The notes under the pieces are model-generated. The model did no database searches, was not told where the DNA came from, and was given only the letters and a program-made list of their open reading frames with translations. 35,919 nt of DNA. Origin: Azoarcus sp. Its GTDB lineage: Bacteria > Pseudomonadota > Gammaproteobacteria > Burkholderiales > Rhodocyclaceae. The stretch lies in assembly GCA_031274995.1 (NCBI GenBank), contig JAISPJ010000036.1, positions 1-35,919 of the forward strand. Reading direction: 5' to 3'. A program made the translations under genes and the position numbers. Positions 24,405 to 31,565 of the stretch are shown here, in pieces (within the stretch, counting starts at the first letter, position 1; the number at the start of each line of letters is the position of its first letter).

Positions 24405-25370
24405 ATGAGCAAGATACTCCTTACCGGTTCCAGCGGTTTCATCGGGCAGGCACTGGCCCGGCGGCTCCTCGCGGAGGGGCATCGCCTGAGGTTGCCGGTC
24501 AGATCCCCGCTTTCCTGGCAATCGGACAACGCGGTGGTTTTCCAGTTTGATGGGCTTGAAGCTCCTGAGGACTGGACAAGCGCACTTGTCGGCGTTGATG
24601 TGGTCATCCATTGCGCGAGTCGTCCTCGGGGCATGAATGAGTCCGCCTCTGACGCGCTGGCAGAGTATCGTCGCTGCAATGTCGATGGTTCCGTGCGGCT
24701 CGCCAGCCAGGCGGCGCGTGCCGGGGCGCAACGCTTCGTGTTCGTGAGCACGGTCGAGGTCTGCGGCGAACAGTCTCTGCCGGGCCGGCCATTTTCCGTC
24801 GAATCCGTACCTGCGCCGGTCAGCTCGCATGCCATTTCCAAACTCGAGGCCGAACGTGCGCTGTTCGCGCTGACCGCGAGCAGCAACATGGAAGTTGTCA
24901 TCGTCCGCCCGCCCCCTTGCTATGGGCCGGGTGTGAAGGGCGATTTCCATGCCTTGATGCAATGGCTCGATTGCGGCAAGCCCTTGCCGCTGGCGGGCGC
25001 CGAAAACCGGCGCAGCATGATCTCGCGCAGCAACCTCGTCGATGCGCTGACGCGATGCGTTCATCACCCAGCCGCCGCCGGGCATATCCTGCATGTGAGC
25101 GACGGTGAGGATTTGACGCTCGCCGCCTTGTTGTCCCGGCTTGGCGAGATGCTGGGAAAACCCCCGAAACTCTCCCATTCTCCATCCATGTCCGCCTGGT
25201 TGTTCAGGAACCGCGCGTCCGGGCGGCCCGCGCTGATCGAGCGTTTGAAAACCGCTATGCAGGTTGATATCGAGCATACCCGTCGTTTGCTCAATTGGAC
25301 TCCCCCTTATGGGATTGAAGATTCTCTGGCGCAGACTGTGGCATATTTCCGTAAACATCCACAGCATTAA
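24405..25370 (+). CDS. WbpV-like NAD-dependent epimerase/reductase (extended SDR)
   Basis: A 321-aa extended short-chain dehydrogenase. The Rossmann motif is GSSGFIGQ (8-15), followed by VIHCASRPRGM, FVFVSTVEV with the catalytic Ser/Thr, and RPPPCYGPGVKGDF. It ends with QVDIEHTRRLLNWTPP, typical of WbpV/UDP-4-keto-QuiNAc reductase or UDP-GlcNAc 4-epimerase relatives. The catalytic YxxxK motif reads His142-Ala-Ile-Ser-Lys146: Tyr is replaced by His. The WbpM-like gene follows on the same strand after 74 bp, so UDP-sugar synthesis for O-antigen or flagellin is likely. The start is ATG 24405 (MSKILLTGSSG); an in-frame GTG lies 13 codons earlier. Confidence 0.87.
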   Translation: MSKILLTGSSGFIGQALARRLLAEGHRLRLPVRSPLSWQSDNAVVFQFDGLEAPEDWTSALVGVDVVIHCASRPRGMNESASDALAEYRRCNVDGSVRLASQAARAGAQRFVFVSTVEVCGEQSLPGRPFSVESVPAPVSSHAISKLEAERALFALTASSNMEVVIVRPPPCYGPGVKGDFHALMQWLDCGKPLPLAGAENRRSMISRSNLVDALTRCVHHPAAAGHILHVSDGEDLTLAALLSRLGEMLGKPPKLSHSPSMSAWLFRNRASGRPALIERLKTAMQVDIEHTRRLLNWTPPYGIEDSLAQTVAYFRKHPQH

Positions 25371-25376
25371 TGTACT

Positions 25377-25412
25377 GACATCACGTCATGGCACGACATC
25401 GCGTCATGGCAC
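25377..25412. repeat. Two tandem 18-bp units upstream of the WbpM-like gene
   Basis: GACATCACGTCATGGCAC (25377-25394) is repeated head to tail at 25395-25412 as GACATCGCGTCATGGCAC, 17 of 18 identical. Each unit holds a GAC-N5-GTC dyad. TTGACA follows at 25416-25421. The block fills the gap between the WbpV-like stop codon (25370) and the WbpM-like start (25445), so it may be an operator or mRNA leader element. Confidence 0.7.
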
Positions 25413-25444
25413 GGATTGACATACTTCCATTACAATAATCCTCT

Positions 25445-27313
25445 ATGCCATTTCGCGTTTCAGCACGTACTTTCCTGGTTTTTCTTTTCGACCTGCTGGC
25501 TGTTGTCATTGCCTGGGTAGGTGGGATGTTGATCCGCTTCAATTTTGTCTGGCCATCCGATAGCGGTTCTTCCACGTTTCTGATTCTTGCGGCATTGCTG
25601 CCTGTTCACGCCCTGGCCTGCTATTGGGCGGGACTGTATCGCGGCATATGGCAATTTGCCAGCATCCCCGATCTCAAGCGCGTGTTAGGCGCGATTGCCG
25701 TTTCGGCTACCGGGCTGCTGATAATCAAGGCGCTTTTCAATGTTCCGGGGTCGGCACTGCCGCGCTCGATGCTCGTGCTTTATCCGTTGTTGCTCGTCAC
25801 CATCATGTGTGGCGACCGGTTGGCCTGGCGGATGTGGAAAGAACATTGGATGTACCGTGGCCTCTCCGCGTCCGGGAAACCGGTTATCGTCGTTGGCGCG
25901 GGCAATAGCGGCAAGATGCTGGTACGTGCGCTCGAACACCGTGCCGACTGGCGGGTTGTCGCGCTGCTCGATGATGACAAAAGCAAGTGGGGGCGGGAAC
26001 TCTACGGCATTCCCGTCGAGGGCGGCTCCGATGCCCTGCCCCGGTCACTGAAAAAATACCATGCGGCGCATGTCATCCTCGCCATGACTTCGGCTCCGCC
26101 CACAGCTATCCAGCGCGTCGCCAACATTGCCGTGAACGCAAACGCCAAGGTGTTCATCGTGCCGGGCATCGAGGAGTTGATGTGTGGCCGGGTGGAAATC
26201 GATGCCATGCGCCCGGTCGAGATCGAAGATTTGCTTGGGCGCGAGCCGGTACATATCGACGCGGCGCATGTGCATCAGATTTTTGCCCACCGCACGATTC
26301 TCGTCACAGGCGCGGGCGGGTCGATCGGCAGCGAATTGTGCCGCCAGCTTGCCAATTTCGAGCCGAAAAGGCTGATCCTGCTGGAAATAAGCGAATTCGC
26401 GCTTTATTCGATTACGGAATGGTTCGCTTCCCACCGTCCTGAAGTGGAAATTGTCCCGCTGATCGGTGACATCCGGGACGAGGCACGCATCGAAGAGGTT
26501 TTCTCTATCTGGCAACCGCAGGACGTTTTTCATGCCGCCGCGTACAAGCACGTTCCCCTGATGGAAATAGGCAACGCCTGGCAGGCGGTATCCAACAATG
26601 TCTTCGGTACGCTCCGGCTTGCCTGTCGCGCCCATCGGCACAATGTGGAACGTTTCGTGTTGATCTCTACCGACAAGGCGGTCAACCCGACCAACATGAT
26701 GGGCGCGACCAAGCGGCTGGCCGAAATGGCCTGCCAGGCGTTTGCCGCGTTGAGCAATACCCGTTTCGGGATTGTGCGTTTTGGCAACGTGCTCGGCAGT
26801 TCCGGCAGCGTGGTTCCCAAGTTTCAGGCCCAGATCGCCCGAGGCGGGCCTGTTACCGTGACACACCCGGAAGTCATCCGTTACTTCATGTCCATTCCCG
26901 AGGCGGCGCAATTGGTGCTCCAGGCCGCAGCCCAGGAAGAGAAAGGGGAAATTTTCGTCCTTGATATGGGGCAGCCGGTAAAAATTGTCGACTTGGCACG
27001 CAACATGATTCGCCTGTCGGGATACACCGAAGCGCAGATCGGCATTGAATTCACCGGCCTGCGTCCGGGAGAAAAGCTTTACGAAGAGTTGCTGGCCGAT
27101 ACTGAACAGACGCTCCCTACGCCTCACCCGAAACTGCGGATTGCGCGTTCACGCCAAGTCGACGAGGGTTTTCTCGGCAGCCTGCAAAACTGGCTGGAAT
27201 GCTCCGCTCCGCTCGACGATGAAACCGTGCGGTGTGACATCCGGCAATGGGTCGTCGAATACACGCCGTCACTGCATCAAACCGACGAACTCCTGCCAGG
27301 GGACGTGGCGTGA
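25445..27313 (+). CDS. WbpM/FlaA1/CapD-type nucleotide-sugar 4,6-dehydratase, membrane-anchored
   Basis: 622 aa. Four N-terminal transmembrane helices (about 9-125) are followed by a CoA_binding_3-like Rossmann domain (IVVGAGNSGKML, about 140-260). A C-terminal SDR catalytic domain has the NAD motif VTGAGGSIGSEL (Gly289, Gly291, Gly292, Gly295) and the active-site stretch STDKAVNPTNMMGATKR (408-424). The position of the usual catalytic Tyr is Met419, with Lys423 four residues on; this substitution is normal in long WbpM/PglF enzymes. It should make UDP-4-keto-6-deoxy-GlcNAc at the inner membrane, the first step toward QuiNAc, FucNAc or bacillosamine. No WbpL-like sugar-phosphate transferase gene is adjacent. 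Confidence 0.92.
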   Translation: MPFRVSARTFLVFLFDLLAVVIAWVGGMLIRFNFVWPSDSGSSTFLILAALLPVHALACYWAGLYRGIWQFASIPDLKRVLGAIAVSATGLLIIKALFNVPGSALPRSMLVLYPLLLVTIMCGDRLAWRMWKEHWMYRGLSASGKPVIVVGAGNSGKMLVRALEHRADWRVVALLDDDKSKWGRELYGIPVEGGSDALPRSLKKYHAAHVILAMTSAPPTAIQRVANIAVNANAKVFIVPGIEELMCGRVEIDAMRPVEIEDLLGREPVHIDAAHVHQIFAHRTILVTGAGGSIGSELCRQLANFEPKRLILLEISEFALYSITEWFASHRPEVEIVPLIGDIRDEARIEEVFSIWQPQDVFHAAAYKHVPLMEIGNAWQAVSNNVFGTLRLACRAHRHNVERFVLISTDKAVNPTNMMGATKRLAEMACQAFAALSNTRFGIVRFGNVLGSSGSVVPKFQAQIARGGPVTVTHPEVIRYFMSIPEAAQLVLQAAAQEEKGEIFVLDMGQPVKIVDLARNMIRLSGYTEAQIGIEFTGLRPGEKLYEELLADTEQTLPTPHPKLRIARSRQVDEGFLGSLQNWLECSAPLDDETVRCDIRQWVVEYTPSLHQTDELLPGDVA

Positions 27314-27436
27314 AGGGAATTGCCCGGGAAGGCGGCAGGAAAAACCATAACAGACAGCCTCAATGCAATTTTTTTGTGGCATAACGCCCTGTTCGGAGCA
27401 AGATATTGCTTCTCTATCACAGGTACAGGTTTCCCC

Positions 27437-28756
27437 ATGACGCATTCTCCGCCCAGAAAATCTCGCCAGCCGTCCAAGAGTGCGGCAAAATCCAAACTCA
27501 ACCAAACCGGATACGGGGACGATATGGATATTCCCTTTGAGCCTGTGCGCGAAACTCTCCTGGAAACGCCCCTGCGCCTGCTCCTTGCCAGCGTGCTGGC
27601 AAACGGTACCATCCCGCTGGTCGAGGACGATGAATCTTTGGTACGGGAAATACGCTCCCTCTCCGACGAATTGCTCAGCGCCGAGCCGGTACGCAGTGAT
27701 TTTTCTTCCCGTCTCGAACAAGTCGTCAGCCGCATGGAGCGGCTCGGCCCGGAACACCTTGCCATGCGCAAGGCGCTGCTCGACCTGTTGCGCTTGATTG
27801 TCACCAACATCCGGGAACTGGTTGTCGACGACAGTTGGCTGCACGAACAACTATCCGCCATCGCCGGGGCGTTTTCCGGCTCGCTCAGTTTGCGGGTGAT
27901 CGATGCTGTCGGCCAACAACTGCGCGAAGTCATCGACAAGCAAAGCCGCCTCAAGCGCGAACTCACCGAAGCCCAGGCCCGCCTGAAGGCGCTGCTCGCC
28001 GGTTTCATCGACCGTCTCTCGGAAGTCACCGGCACGACCGGCGAATACCAAGAGTTGCTTGATCGCAGCGCACGTCGCATCGGCGAAGCCAGCAACATCG
28101 CCGACCTCTCGGAAGTCGTCGGCGAATTGGTGCTTGGAACCCACCAGACCAAGGAATTGGCTCTGCGCACCGGGCAGGAACTGACCGAACTGCGCGAACA
28201 GGTTAATAGGGCCAACCGTGAAATTGCGCGCCTGCAACGTGAACTGGACACGGCCAGTCGGCTCGTGAGCCATGACCCGCTCACCGGCGTGCTCAACCGC
28301 AAGGGGCTTGCCGAGGCGCTCAAACGGGAAATTTCCCGTGCGCGCCGCAATGGTTCGCCTCTGTGCGTCGCGCTGATTGACGTAGACGATTTCAAAAACG
28401 TCAACGATGTATACGGCCACGGAGTGGGTGATGAAGTCTTGTGTCACCTTGCCCGCACCTTAACCGAAACCCTGCGCCCGCAGGACGTGGTTGCGCGTTA
28501 CGGCGGCGAGGAGTTCGTCATCCTGCTGCCGGATACCGTCCCCGATGCCGCCAGTTCCATCCTCAAGCGATTGCAGCGCGAACTGGCCTGTCGGGTTTTC
28601 TACGCCCATGACAGCGAACTTTTGCCCGTTACCTTCAGTGCCGGCATTGCCCGGTTCTCTCCCGAGGAAGACTTGGAAACGGCGCTCTCACGGGCAGACG
28701 CAGCCATGTACGCCGCCAAACGCGCGGGCAAGAACCGCGTTTGTACGAAAGCGTGA
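27437..28756 (+). CDS. Diguanylate cyclase (GGDEF) with N-terminal helical domain
   Basis: 439 aa from ATG 27437. Residues 30-230 are a helical, probably cytoplasmic regulatory region with no transmembrane helix. A coiled coil at about 230-265 (TELREQVNRANREIARLQREL) leads into the GGDEF domain. The substrate Asp is in LIDVDDFKNVNDVYGH. The A-site is GGEEF (356-360), so activity is expected. The I-site RPQD lies at 347-350, exactly five residues upstream, so product inhibition by c-di-GMP is predicted. An upstream TTG at 27320 is in frame but unlikely; ATG 27524 is a weaker alternative start. Its position between surface-sugar and flagellar genes fits control of the motile-sessile switch, but that is inference. 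Confidence 0.9.
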   Translation: MTHSPPRKSRQPSKSAAKSKLNQTGYGDDMDIPFEPVRETLLETPLRLLLASVLANGTIPLVEDDESLVREIRSLSDELLSAEPVRSDFSSRLEQVVSRMERLGPEHLAMRKALLDLLRLIVTNIRELVVDDSWLHEQLSAIAGAFSGSLSLRVIDAVGQQLREVIDKQSRLKRELTEAQARLKALLAGFIDRLSEVTGTTGEYQELLDRSARRIGEASNIADLSEVVGELVLGTHQTKELALRTGQELTELREQVNRANREIARLQRELDTASRLVSHDPLTGVLNRKGLAEALKREISRARRNGSPLCVALIDVDDFKNVNDVYGHGVGDEVLCHLARTLTETLRPQDVVARYGGEEFVILLPDTVPDAASSILKRLQRELACRVFYAHDSELLPVTFSAGIARFSPEEDLETALSRADAAMYAAKRAGKNRVCTKA

Positions 28757-28823
28757 AATCGGGAAGGGTTGTCTTCATCCGCATTCGCTACAATGGGGTT
28801 GTCTCCAATCCGGGCGATCCTTA

Positions 28824-29276
28824 ATGTCCGCGAAATTTCCTCTTCAGCCTCTGCTCGATCTCGCCAACACCCGTATGGATGAAGTGACCCGTGAACTCGG
28901 GGAGCTGATTGCCTCTGAACGCAGCAGCCAGCAAAAACTGGAACTGCTCCAGGGGTACCGCAGCGAATATGGCGAGCGTTTCATCGAAGCGGCGCGCAGC
29001 GGCATCGGTTCCGAAGCGATGCGCAATTACACCAATTTCCTCAGCCGTATCGACGAAGCCATCGATGTCCAGCGGCAGGTTGTGGAACAATCGCATTTGC
29101 ATACCTCGCAGGGGCAGCAGCAATGGGTGGAGCAGCACACCAAAGTGCGCGCCTTCGACACCCTTTCGCAGCGTTTCCAGAGCGAACTCGCCCGCAAGGC
29201 ATCACGTCAGGAACAGCGCACCAGCGACGAGCACGCCAGCCGAAAATTCCGCGAACATAAAAAAGACATCTCCTGA
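28824..29276 (+). CDS. fliJ: Flagellar export protein FliJ
   Basis: A 150-aa, almost wholly alpha-helical coiled-coil protein (SAKFPLQPLLDLANTRMDEVTRELGELIASE start, basic KFREHKKDIS end), typical of FliJ. FliJ is the stalk of the flagellar type III export ATPase: it sits in the FliI hexamer, contacts FlhA and escorts chaperones. The start is ATG 28824, 67 bp after the diguanylate cyclase gene. In most betaproteobacteria fliJ directly follows fliI; here fliEFGHI are not upstream. A sigma-54 promoter lies immediately after its stop codon. Confidence 0.9.
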   Translation: MSAKFPLQPLLDLANTRMDEVTRELGELIASERSSQQKLELLQGYRSEYGERFIEAARSGIGSEAMRNYTNFLSRIDEAIDVQRQVVEQSHLHTSQGQQQWVEQHTKVRAFDTLSQRFQSELARKASRQEQRTSDEHASRKFREHKKDIS

Positions 29277-29288
29277 CCCTGTTCTCTC

Positions 29289-29305
29289 TTGGCACAGTCT
29301 TTGCT
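29289..29305 (+). promoter_or_regulatory. Sigma-54 (RpoN) promoter upstream of fliK
   Basis: T-TGGCAC-AGTCT-TTGC-T matches the RpoN consensus (YTGGCAC-N5-TTGCW) at every conserved position. GG is at 29291-29292 and GC at 29303-29304, with the required 10-bp interval. It lies 12 bp after the fliJ stop codon and 36 bp before the fliK start; the predicted start of transcription is near 29316. Confidence 0.9.
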
Positions 29306-29310
29306 GAGAC

Positions 29311-29326
29311 TGCATGAGTACATGCA
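29311..29326. repeat. 6-bp dyad at the predicted fliK transcription start
   Basis: TGCATG (29311-29316) and CATGCA (29321-29326) are perfect inverted repeats with an AGTA centre. They lie over the predicted initiation site of the sigma-54 promoter and just before the fliK ribosome-binding site (GAGGG, 29330-29334). It could be a small leader hairpin or a repressor site; no regulator is identified. Confidence 0.4.
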
Positions 29327-29341
29327 AACGAGGGCAAGATC

Positions 29342-30823
29342 ATGGCCACCCCGGTTTCCAGCGGCACGCTGAGTCTCTCCGCTTCCAGTGCGGCGGCAAA
29401 CCCCGATATCAGCCGTAACGCTGGCAATGGCCTGCTCAATCTGAATTTTTCCGACCTTTTGCGCGGGCAGGTGCAAAGTGGCATCGACGCCCGGCCATCC
29501 GAACTCCCTTCTTTGGCGAACGTTCAACCGGCTCGCGGACCTTCTCCTCCCGAAGCTCCTCGCGCGTCCGGCGATTCCTCCGCGACCGACTCCAGACACC
29601 CGAGCCCATTACAAGAACCCGCACGGGAGCCCGTGCGCGCAAGCGGCCAAAACAATCCGCCAGAAGGCAAACAAACCGTAAAACGGCCAGACGAGACGCA
29701 ACCCCCTCCTCCCCCCCATGCAGACCCTGAAACCGGCGATCCCGTTGAAACCAGCGAATCCGCTGAAGCGGGTGAAAAGGAAAAAACTGCCGGGAACAAC
29801 ACAACAACCGGGTGCCCCCTCCAACCCCAACTCGCCGATATTGTGGTTTCGCCGGATTTACCGGCAACGATTGCCGCCCTGTTGAGCGGAATTGCCGGAG
29901 AAATCGCAGAAGATGTCCCGGAGAACGAGTCCGCCCCGGGGGCATCTGCCCAAGGAACGATTGCGCGCAGCGCGGGGCATCCCCTGCATCCTGAAGCGTC
30001 CGGCAGCCTCCCCGTGCATACTGCGGCTTCCACTGCCATGCAGGCCGATATGGGCATGGAAGACAATGCCGGGAGCGGCAGCAGCGATGGCCAGGGGACG
30101 AACCCAAACACGTCGGCCCCGCTCACGGGCCGACCCCTCCGGCACCCGGTCTCTGCGGATGGCTTTGCCGCGCTATCCGGTACGGGCAAAGAGCTTCCGG
30201 CACGGATCAATGCCTGCGCCGTATCCGGCATGATGACAAACGCCACCAATGCGCTTCCGGCAGCCTCGCGCGAAGGTGGCGGCGCACCAACCGTCCAGGC
30301 CGGAATCACGGCAAACGCCGGAGATATTTCCATGCTGAATCCGCCCCGGGTCTCCATGCAGGCGGGTGCGGCCTTGCCACAATTCACCATTCCGGCCGGC
30401 GCAGGGCAAAGAGCCTGGGCCGAGGAAATCGGCAACCGTGTCATGTGGATGCTGGGCCGTGCCGAAAGCCGCGCTGAACTCATCCTTACTCCCCCCCTCC
30501 TTGGTAAGGTTGAAGTCTCGATCCATCTCAGCGGCGATCAAGGCACGGCCCGGTTTTTGGCTTCCTCGCAGCCCGTGCGCGAAGCGCTGGAACAGGCCAT
30601 GCCCCGTTTACGCGAATTGCTTGAGCAAGCGGGGATCAGCCTTGGGGAAGCCAGTGTGGATACTTCTGCCGAAGATCGGGCGCAAGACGGCGAACTCCCC
30701 CGCCGTGCAGGCGTCGGCACAACCGGTGCCCATGATATTCATGATGACAATGGCGGCGCCACGGGTATCACGCTACAGAACTGGCCGAGACTGGATCACG
30801 GACTGGTCAATACTTTTGCCTGA
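29342..30823 (+). CDS. fliK: Flagellar hook-length control protein FliK
   Basis: 493 aa. It is the secreted ruler that measures hook length and switches the export gate from hook to filament substrates. Residues 1-355 are Pro/Ala/Gly/Thr-rich and poorly ordered, as expected for the ruler part. The conserved Flg_hook domain is at about 357-440 (RAWAEEIGNRVMWMLGRAESRAELILTPPLLGKVEVSIHL, then PRLRELLEQAGISLGEASVDT). The start ATG 29342 has GAGGG 7 nt upstream and follows the sigma-54 promoter. Between fliK and fliL a short GC hairpin (30837-30851) may partly attenuate transcription. Confidence 0.92.
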   Translation: MATPVSSGTLSLSASSAAANPDISRNAGNGLLNLNFSDLLRGQVQSGIDARPSELPSLANVQPARGPSPPEAPRASGDSSATDSRHPSPLQEPAREPVRASGQNNPPEGKQTVKRPDETQPPPPPHADPETGDPVETSESAEAGEKEKTAGNNTTTGCPLQPQLADIVVSPDLPATIAALLSGIAGEIAEDVPENESAPGASAQGTIARSAGHPLHPEASGSLPVHTAASTAMQADMGMEDNAGSGSSDGQGTNPNTSAPLTGRPLRHPVSADGFAALSGTGKELPARINACAVSGMMTNATNALPAASREGGGAPTVQAGITANAGDISMLNPPRVSMQAGAALPQFTIPAGAGQRAWAEEIGNRVMWMLGRAESRAELILTPPLLGKVEVSIHLSGDQGTARFLASSQPVREALEQAMPRLRELLEQAGISLGEASVDTSAEDRAQDGELPRRAGVGTTGAHDIHDDNGGATGITLQNWPRLDHGLVNTFA

Positions 30824-30836
30824 AGCGGGTAAATAA

Positions 30837-30857
30837 GGGGTGCTACGCCCCACTTTT
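30837..30857 (+). terminator. Weak hairpin between fliK and fliL
   Basis: GGGGTG (30837-30842), loop CTA, CGCCCC (30846-30851; one U-G pair), then ACTTTT. The stem and T-run are short, so partial attenuation is more likely than full termination. The gap between fliK and fliL is 91 bp. Confidence 0.35.
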
Positions 30858-30914
30858 CCGCGCTTGGCGGGAATACAGGCCAGCGATAATGAAGCGTAGA
30901 AAAGGAGAACCAAG

Positions 30915-31553
30915 ATGGCGCAAGTGGCCAATACTTCTTCCGAACAGCTTCAAGCAGTACCTTCCCCTGCTTCCGTGGCTTCGCCTGCCAAGCGTGGCGG
31001 CAAGCTGTTGCTCATCATCCTGCTGATCGCGGTGCTTGTCCTCCTCCTCGCGGTTGTGGGGATCGGCGCGTTGCTGGTGATGAAAAAAAGCGCAAGTACC
31101 GGCACCGCCCATGAAACCCCCGTAGAAAGCGTGGTACCGCCGCCCCCGTTCTCCGCTGCGCCTGTACAAGTGCCGTTCGTCTCCGCAATTGACATCAACA
31201 AGGCGCCGGTATTCGTTCAGTTGGACCCCTTCACCGTCAACCTGCAGACCACGGAAGACGAGGGCAGCCACTATCTGCAAGCAGACATTGTCTTGAGGGT
31301 CAATGAGCAGAAGACTGCCGAAGCGCTCAAGGGCTGGATGCCCGAGATGCGTAACCGCATCAATCTGATACTGACCTCGAAATTCCTTCGGGACATACAA
31401 AACGATAAGGGTCAGGAGAGGCTGCAAAGCGAGATCCTGTTGGGGCTGAACGCCATGTTCGGCGTTCAGCCACCGCCGTCTGAAGTGCCGCAAACCCATG
31501 CTCCGTATGGGCCAATCCAGGGCGTGCTGTTCAATTCATTCATCGTTCAATGA
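30915..31553 (+). CDS. fliL: Flagellar basal body-associated protein FliL
   Basis: 212 aa. A cytoplasmic N-terminus (1-27) precedes one transmembrane helix (about 28-56, GGKLLLIILLIAVLVLLLAVV) and a periplasmic FliL domain (FVQLDPFTVNLQTTEDEGSHYLQADIVLRVNE, about 95-212). FliL rings surround the stator units and support torque. The predicted periplasmic linker 57-90 is Pro-rich. The AGGAGA ribosome-binding site is well placed before ATG 30915. The fliM start follows 12 nt after the stop codon. Confidence 0.94.
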   Translation: MAQVANTSSEQLQAVPSPASVASPAKRGGKLLLIILLIAVLVLLLAVVGIGALLVMKKSASTGTAHETPVESVVPPPPFSAAPVQVPFVSAIDINKAPVFVQLDPFTVNLQTTEDEGSHYLQADIVLRVNEQKTAEALKGWMPEMRNRINLILTSKFLRDIQNDKGQERLQSEILLGLNAMFGVQPPPSEVPQTHAPYGPIQGVLFNSFIVQ

Positions 31554-31565
31554 CGGGCGCGTGCC

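Noticed and set aside
25389-25421. TGGCAC in the tandem repeat looks like a sigma-54 -24 element
   Set aside because: No GC dinucleotide lies 10 bp after either GG; the closest, in the first copy, is at 9 bp. Such spacing is normally non-functional.
26045-27127. 360-codon open frame antisense to the WbpM-like gene
   Set aside because: A GC-rich shadow frame with no domain; the sense strand encodes a clear 4,6-dehydratase.
25445-27313. Met in place of catalytic Tyr in the WbpM-like enzyme as a defect
   Set aside because: NPTN-x-MGATKR with Met at this position is the normal form in long WbpM/PglF enzymes.
27320-27436. N-terminal extension of the diguanylate cyclase from a TTG codon
   Set aside because: No ribosome-binding site or recognisable sequence; ATG 27437 is the more natural start.
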